A DNA stretch of 45,776 bases from Geobacter sp. (GTDB lineage: Bacteria > Desulfobacterota > Desulfuromonadia > Geobacterales > Geobacteraceae): NCBI GenBank assembly GCA_003499925.1, contig DNRQ01000091.1, forward strand, positions 659-46,434, written 5' to 3'. Below the pieces are notes generated by a model. It ran no database searches, had not been told where the DNA came from, and saw only the letters and a list, made by a program, of their open reading frames with translations. This document shows, one piece after another, positions 41,840 through 45,776 of this stretch. Made by a program: the position numbers and the translations under genes. Each line of letters begins with the position of its first letter. Within the stretch, counting starts at the first letter, position 1.

Positions 41840-42979
41840 TCAACCAAAGAGATCGCGATGGACCGGGCTGGAAGCCATCACCCTTCTGACGGCGGCCACG
41901 ACTTCTTTCATCTGATCGTCGCTCAGGGCCATGCCGCTCGGGATATAGAATCCGCGCCTGGCGAGCCTTTCTGCGACCGGGTGGCGCTCCCCGCCAAACA
42001 GCCCCATCTGTGCGAACACGGGCTGTTCATGCATGGGCCAGAAAAAGGGCCGGCTTCCTATGTTCAGTTCGGCAAGTTGCCGCATCGCCTCCTCGGCGTC
42101 AAAGGAGACTTCGTCATTGAGGGCTACTCCATAGACCCAATAATTGCTCTCGGCATAGGTAGTACGGGCAACCGGGAGTTGCAATCCCGCAACCCCCGCC
42201 AGCAGTTCCGAATATAGTTGCCCCATCCTGCGTTTGCGGATCACGAACTCGGGAAGTCGTTCCAACTGAGCGACGCCTACTGCCGCCTGCATGTTGGTCA
42301 TACGGAAGTTGTAGCCAAGTTCCTCGTGAACAAAGCGTTTTTTTGTCATGAAGCAGAGATTGCGAAGCGAGCGGCAACGTTGCGCCAGAGCGTCATCGTT
42401 CGTCAATATCATCCCGCCTTCTCCAGTGGTGATGTGCTTATTGGAATAAAAGCTGAAGGTGCTGATGTCGCCGAAACTGCCGCAGGGCTTGCCGTTGTAG
42501 GTCTGGCCATGCATTTCGGCCGCGTCTTCGATAACCTTCAAGCCATATCGGTGAGCGATAGTAAGTACGGGATCCATGTCAACCGGCAGACCATAAATGT
42601 GCACCACCATGATGGCACGGGTCCGTGCAGAGATCTTCGACTCCAGGCAGGACACATCCATATTCCAGGTCACTGGATCGCTATCAACAAGGACAGGCAC
42701 ACAACCGTTTCTGACAATCGCAGCTGCGCAGGAGATGATGGTAAAAGCCGGCAAGATAATCTCATCGCCAGGCATCAGTTCCAAAGCTGCGATGGCTGCT
42801 TCCAGCGCCACTGTTCCATTGCACACAGCTATGCCATGCTTTCGCTCCGCAAGCTGCGCTACTCCTTCTTCCAATTTCCGGATAAAGGGTCCTTCTGAAG
42901 ATATCCAGCCGGTGTCGATACACTCATTCAGATACTTCTTTTCGTTGCCGGCAAGCAGAGGTTCATTTACTGGGATCAT
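41840..42979 (-). CDS. DegT/DnrJ/EryC1/StrS-family sugar aminotransferase
   Basis: PLP enzyme of 379 residues that makes amino sugars from nucleotide-linked keto sugars. Conserved points: INDEP-like start (VNEPLLAGNEKKYL), NGTVALEAAI, the Asp in EDAAEMHG (Asp152) and the PLP-binding Lys181 in SFYSNKHITTGEGGM. Its start overlaps the stop of the cupin gene (ATGA), suggesting they act together on the same sugar. It probably makes an amino sugar for the repeat unit, perhaps one later modified by the GNAT or deacetylase enzymes. Confidence 0.94.
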   Translation of the reverse strand: MIPVNEPLLAGNEKKYLNECIDTGWISSEGPFIRKLEEGVAQLAERKHGIAVCNGTVALEAAIAALELMPGDEIILPAFTIISCAAAIVRNGCVPVLVDSDPVTWNMDVSCLESKISARTRAIMVVHIYGLPVDMDPVLTIAHRYGLKVIEDAAEMHGQTYNGKPCGSFGDISTFSFYSNKHITTGEGGMILTNDDALAQRCRSLRNLCFMTKKRFVHEELGYNFRMTNMQAAVGVAQLERLPEFVIRKRRMGQLYSELLAGVAGLQLPVARTTYAESNYWVYGVALNDEVSFDAEEAMRQLAELNIGSRPFFWPMHEQPVFAQMGLFGGERHPVAERLARRGFYIPSGMALSDDQMKEVVAAVRRVMASSPVHRDLFG

Positions 42980-43404
42980 GAATTTTCTCCCTCCGGTACG
43001 AACCTGGTCTTATCGTTTTCCCCGGCGTAGGGACCCTGTTTGATCTCGATCATGGAGGTCTCCTCCAGCATCTTCAAGGAATGTCCTCCCCCACACAACA
43101 GGATGAGATCACCCGCTCCCAGGACCCGCGAGGTCAGAAAGCGCCTTTTGCTGCTATAAAGATTGATCTCGACGCTCCCTTTCCTCACTAAAAGCACTTC
43201 CTGGGTGAACAACACCTGTCTCGTTACCAAGTTGTGCACATGAGGGGAAATGACCAAATCCTTCGGGTGCCGCATGTAAGCCACCTGCTGCGAGAAGCTA
43301 TCGGGAGTGAAAAAATTCAACCCGTCAGCGTCATAGTCCGCCCTGATCAAGAAGGCGATCGGCTCCAAACCTTCAACTATGTTTTCCACGTTTAAGGGAT
43401 CCAT
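42976..43404 (-). CDS. Cupin-fold protein of a sugar-modification locus
   Basis: Protein of 142 residues with a double-stranded beta-helix pattern: VISPHVHNLVTRQV (metal-type His pair), EVLLVRKGSVEINLY and RVLGAGDLILLCGGGHSL. This resembles the sugar-locus cupins, which include epimerases and keto-isomerases, but I cannot name the reaction. A strong AAAAGGAG precedes the ATG at 43404. It is coupled to the aminotransferase by a 4-bp overlap and is the first coding gene after the long leader. Confidence 0.8.
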   Translation of the reverse strand: MDPLNVENIVEGLEPIAFLIRADYDADGLNFFTPDSFSQQVAYMRHPKDLVISPHVHNLVTRQVLFTQEVLLVRKGSVEINLYSSKRRFLTSRVLGAGDLILLCGGGHSLKMLEETSMIEIKQGPYAGENDKTRFVPEGENS

Positions 43405-43822
43405 TTTTTACTCCTTTTCATAACCAGAGTTGCAGCAGGCTTGCCTCCGATCCACTTGCCGATCTGCCGTTTCCAAGCGGTGCACGAACCTCACAGGGCA
43501 TTAAAGGGAAATCATTTCCTCCTGTCGACATCGGTCATGCTTTTTTCCAGGCTGCCGCAGGTTCAGGGATATCGGCCTTAATAAAGGAACGAAGGGGTCG
43601 TGAACCTTATTGCCGTCTGTATTGATGGGTCAGGAGGCGGATCGATTTGCAACTGGGGATAAATCTAATGGAGGAATTGCCCATGCACAAAGATCATGCT
43701 GATGTATGGTGATAGCTTCGCCCATTCGGTTACATTCCGGGAAGCCAGCCCAGAAGTACTGATATTTTTGCTTTACAACATCAGTTACTTCTTACTGTCA
43801 TAAATAAATCAATAACTTGCCA
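43405..43822. other. 418-nt non-coding leader between antiterminator and operon
   Basis: No credible gene on either strand. Transcription of the operon passes from the NusG-like gene through this stretch to the cupin gene. I looked for an ops/JUMPstart-like GGCGGTAGC on the minus strand and found none. The DNA has mixed composition and no clear terminator hairpin with a T tract. A target for the NusG-like factor is expected here or inside the genes but cannot be pointed out. Confidence 0.45.
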
Positions 43823-44329
43823 TTAAATAAGTTCAACATCTTCTGCAAACATCTTCACTGTAACGCATCTTCCCAGCATTTCAATATTGACGTGAAGAAG
43901 GAACTGATCACCTTTTTTCGAGATAACACCTTCCACACTTTCAAAGACACCTTTATTTATCCTGACCATTTTCCCCGGCTGAAGTTCAGGATGAACATCC
44001 AGCTCCTTATCGCTCGTCAACAATGTCTTTAGTGCAGATATCTCCGCATCTGGAACCGGGGTGGGATGACCAGGGACCGTAGAAAGAATCCTTATTACCC
44101 CCGCTGTCTTCACTAACCCCATGAGGTGATCCGAGACAGGAAGCACTCTCGCGAAAAGGTATCCGGGAAAGAGAGGAAAATCTATCCGTTTTCTCCTATC
44201 CTTCCATTGGCTTACCTTATTTACCGCGGGAAGGTAAACCTCCATCCCGTTTTTTGCCAGATGTTTTTGCACCAGAAATTCATGGCGAGACTTCACATGT
44301 AAAGCGAACCATGCAGGGGAAAGTTCCAC
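43823..44329 (-). CDS. NusG-like specialised antiterminator (UpxY/RfaH type)
   Basis: Protein of 168 residues: N-terminal NGN domain beginning AWFALHVKSRHEFLVQKHL with VEVYLPA-like (MEVYLPAVNKV) and LFPGYLFARV, then a short C-terminal KOW domain (PGKMVRINKGVFESVEGVI). Such paralogues of NusG let RNA polymerase read through long, poorly translated surface-glycan operons. The start is GTG at 44329 with GGGAG nine bases upstream. Its position as first gene of a 17-kb polysaccharide operon is the classic arrangement. Confidence 0.92.
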   Translation of the reverse strand: MELSPAWFALHVKSRHEFLVQKHLAKNGMEVYLPAVNKVSQWKDRRKRIDFPLFPGYLFARVLPVSDHLMGLVKTAGVIRILSTVPGHPTPVPDAEISALKTLLTSDKELDVHPELQPGKMVRINKGVFESVEGVISKKGDQFLLHVNIEMLGRCVTVKMFAEDVELI

Positions 44330-45028
44330 AACTACAGTCTCCCGAAGGTTTGATGTCGGCCGCCAACATGAGCCAGTTCCCTTTGCGAAAGCGGCACTGC
44401 GATCGAGCTACCTGACAAGCACGGGCCCTACCGGTAGATACCGCAGAGGCATCAGCCGAAAAAAACATTACAAACTTATAACATTTCTTTTTGAGATGAC
44501 AACCCCCGGATTCAATCACCCGGAGCCGGGACTCGGAACAAGGATGGATGGGGCAGGTGGCGCGGGACTTGAGGGTTTATAAATGTATTGCAGAGAGAAA
44601 AAAGTCGCCTTCCTGACAAGGAGAAGGAAGGTGGACCTTCATTTTTCGGCAGGCAAGAGAAGTCCGGTGTAAAGTTCGCCGACAATGTCCGGGATATCTA
44701 CAGTCTGCCAGAGGAACGCTGATAGGCTACTGGGTCCCTTTTAACCTGGCTTAGAGGCGCACAGAAGAGAGAAGGCGCCCTTATGGGTCGCCTTGTTTTG
44801 TCATCGAATTGTGGCATATCACGACAAGGAGGGGCCTCGGGAACGGCGCCCTCTTTTTTTGCCCGGAGACATTTCCTCTCTATTTTAGGTATTTACAAGG
44901 TGGTGTGAAATAAAATATGATGTGGACACTTTCGCCATATGGCGTGGCAGGGAGATCTCGCCACAGAGTAATTTTTCATCCGGCCAGGTTCGCATCGACT
45001 GGCTGAAACAATAGGACAGGAGTCGGCA
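44330..45028. other. Long intergenic region with stacked hairpins
   Basis: About 700 bp without a convincing gene. It should contain the promoter of the antiterminator operon (minus) and of the coiled-coil gene (plus). Hairpins on the plus strand: GAAGG-TGGA-CCTTC followed by ATTTTT near 44630, AAGGCGCCC-TTAT-GGGTCGCCTT followed by TTGTTTTG near 44780-44810, and the terminator at 44829. Three terminator-like structures in a row without an upstream gene could mark a small RNA. Confidence 0.45.
44829..44860 (+). terminator. Intrinsic terminator in intergenic region
   Basis: Stem GAGGGGCC / GGCGCCCTC with one bulge and an 8-base loop, followed by seven T. No plus-strand gene ends upstream within the gap. 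Confidence 0.65.
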
Positions 45029-45421
45029 ATGGCAAAAATTCTACTGTTTAGAAGGGTAAAGCAGGCGGTTGCGAAACGGAACAATACGGAGGTCCAGATA
45101 CCTGACATTGAGGATGACATCAGTGCCATTATCAATGATTACTCTCTGACTCCGGCACGCAAGCACTGGATCCTGGAAAATATGCTGATGAATATGGATG
45201 ACCAGCTGGAGGAGTACAAAAAAGAGCTGGAAAAGGCGGAAAGAAAACTCGAGGCGCTGGTAAAATCGGCGAAAAAGGATATCGCAACCGCCTACAGCGA
45301 GTTCGAAGCGGATGTGCGGGGCATGACGCACGCGGTAAAAAATCTCACGAGATCCTCCTCGCGCCAGAGCGGATCCAGCAAGAAGTCCAAGATCTCGGCT
45401 CACACTACTGAACATTCCTGA
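45029..45421 (+). CDS. Coiled-coil protein of unknown function
   Basis: Soluble protein of 130 residues. The middle (about residues 55-90) is a charged coiled coil with clear heptads (DDQLEEYKKELEKAERKLEA), followed by a Ser/Lys-rich tail. No signal peptide, membrane helix or known motif. The ATG at 45029 has AGGAG six bases upstream and codon use looks coding. I do not recognise the family; the shape suggests oligomerisation or binding to a partner. Confidence 0.65.
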   Translation: MAKILLFRRVKQAVAKRNNTEVQIPDIEDDISAIINDYSLTPARKHWILENMLMNMDDQLEEYKKELEKAERKLEALVKSAKKDIATAYSEFEADVRGMTHAVKNLTRSSSRQSGSSKKSKISAHTTEHS

Positions 45422-45447
45422 TCACCGCATTTATCCGCAGGAACGCT

Positions 45448-45483
45448 GCCGTTACCGGTGCCGGGCGGCTTGCCGGTGACGGC
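45448..45483. repeat. Inverted repeat after the coiled-coil gene
   Basis: GCCGTTACCGG / CCGGTGACGGC with one mismatch around a 14-base G/C-rich loop, 26 bp after the stop codon. It lacks a T tract, so it is either a weak terminator or a RNA-stabilising hairpin. Confidence 0.5.
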
Positions 45484-45527
45484 GCTGGCTATTCCTTACA
45501 CCACGCGTTAAACCAACAACCAGCGCT

Positions 45528-45604
45528 GGGGCGAATGATTATTCGCCCCTACAGAGCTTCTTTGCACTTCACCCGTAGGGGGCGAGCAGTCATTCGCCCC
45601 CTAC
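45528..45604. repeat. Paired palindromic GGGGCGAAT intergenic repeats
   Basis: Two short palindromes: GGGGCGAAT-GATT-ATTCGCCCC at 45528-45549 and GTAGGGGGCGA...CATTCGCCCCCTAC at 45575-45604. They share the core GGGCGA/TCGCCC and look like copies of a common intergenic repeat. About 150 bp of plain sequence follows. Confidence 0.7.
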
Positions 45605-45756
45605 CCTGCCCCTTCGCGCACCATCTTGTTTTATCTCCGGCTCAATACTCCTTTAGGGTGCTAACACCCATCTTACTGTTTTCAGCGCATCCGGTTTGTG
45701 CTACTTATGTATACCGTTCACAGCAGTTTGTCCTTTCATGCTAAAGGAGGCAGACC

Positions 45757-45776
45757 ATGAAGATCCGCAAGAAGAT
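45757..45776 (+). CDS. Start of a further gene, partial
   Basis: ATG at 45757 follows a strong AAAGGAGG seven bases upstream and reads MKIRKK before the window ends. Too short to identify; a basic N-terminus would suit a membrane or exported protein. Confidence 0.45.

Noticed and set aside
43405..43822. ops/JUMPstart element for the NusG-like factor
   Set aside because: No GGCGGTAGC-like sequence on the transcribed strand was found; the closest, GGCGAAGCTATC near 43710, is too different.
44330..44519. 79-residue minus-strand frame upstream of the antiterminator gene
   Set aside because: It overlaps the ribosome site and start of the NusG-like gene, is Cys-rich without pattern, and has no ribosome site of its own.
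45535..45744. 69-residue plus-strand frame near the right end
   Set aside because: It starts inside palindromic intergenic repeats and lacks a ribosome site.

Overview
The window looks like a chromosomal segment of a Geobacter-type Desulfuromonadia bacterium (Geobacter, Citrifermentans or Geomonas). This is inferred from protein character and synteny-like groupings: a Roadblock/MglB-like gene beside a phosphohexomutase, ResB/CcsA cytochrome c assembly genes, RNase J next to FtsK, GxxExxY proteins, a GEMM-type cyclic-dinucleotide riboswitch and a PrsT-type exopolysaccharide locus. No database search was run. No rRNA, tRNA or CRISPR array was seen.

Positions 1-12,064 hold housekeeping genes: a partial Roadblock/LC7 gene, a phosphohexomutase, a secreted cyclophilin, resB and ccsA, peptide deformylase, a two-ACT-domain protein, FtsK, RNase J, a small TPR-like membrane protein, a 60-residue membrane protein, a PlsC-type acyltransferase and SSB. 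Three related palindromic elements sit between genes here. Each starts 0-8 nt after the stop codon of the gene transcribed upstream of it. One of them carries a GxxExxY (PD-(D/E)XK-like) gene between perfect 32-bp inverted repeats. The other two have no gene. This looks like a small element family with a coding and a non-coding form, and it is the strongest novelty candidate.

Positions 12,082-26,287 are an exopolysaccharide locus. On the minus strand lie a WecA/MraY-type priming transferase, a PrsT-like TPR lipoprotein, a Wza-like export protein, an outer-membrane beta-barrel, a Wzz-like chain-length protein and a CpsD-like kinase. Nearby are a plus-strand protein ending in a PEP-CTERM/VPLPA-like sorting signal and a frameshifted large membrane protein. 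Divergent from the operon is a secreted FNIII / InlB-like repeat / malectin protein, preceded by a GEMM-I-like aptamer overlapping an intrinsic terminator. This suggests cyclic-dinucleotide control of a carbohydrate-binding surface protein next to polysaccharide genes.

Positions 26,339-44,329 are a second polysaccharide operon, entirely on the minus strand. It begins with a NusG/UpxY-type antiterminator and a 418-nt non-coding leader. Then follow a cupin, a DegT aminotransferase, a polysaccharide deacetylase, a FemAB/GNAT-like protein, Wzx, Wzy/O-antigen ligase, GT2, a secreted beta-helix protein, two GT-B glycosyltransferases, an Alg14/Alg13-like pair, a Gfo/Idh/MocA oxidoreductase with a TIM-barrel partner, a GT11-like fucosyltransferase and a SAT-like hexapeptide acetyltransferase. 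Two gene remnants (a methyltransferase and a 30-codon stub) show that the locus has been recombined. The last 1.4 kb hold hairpins, a coiled-coil protein of unknown function, palindromic intergenic repeats and the start of another gene.
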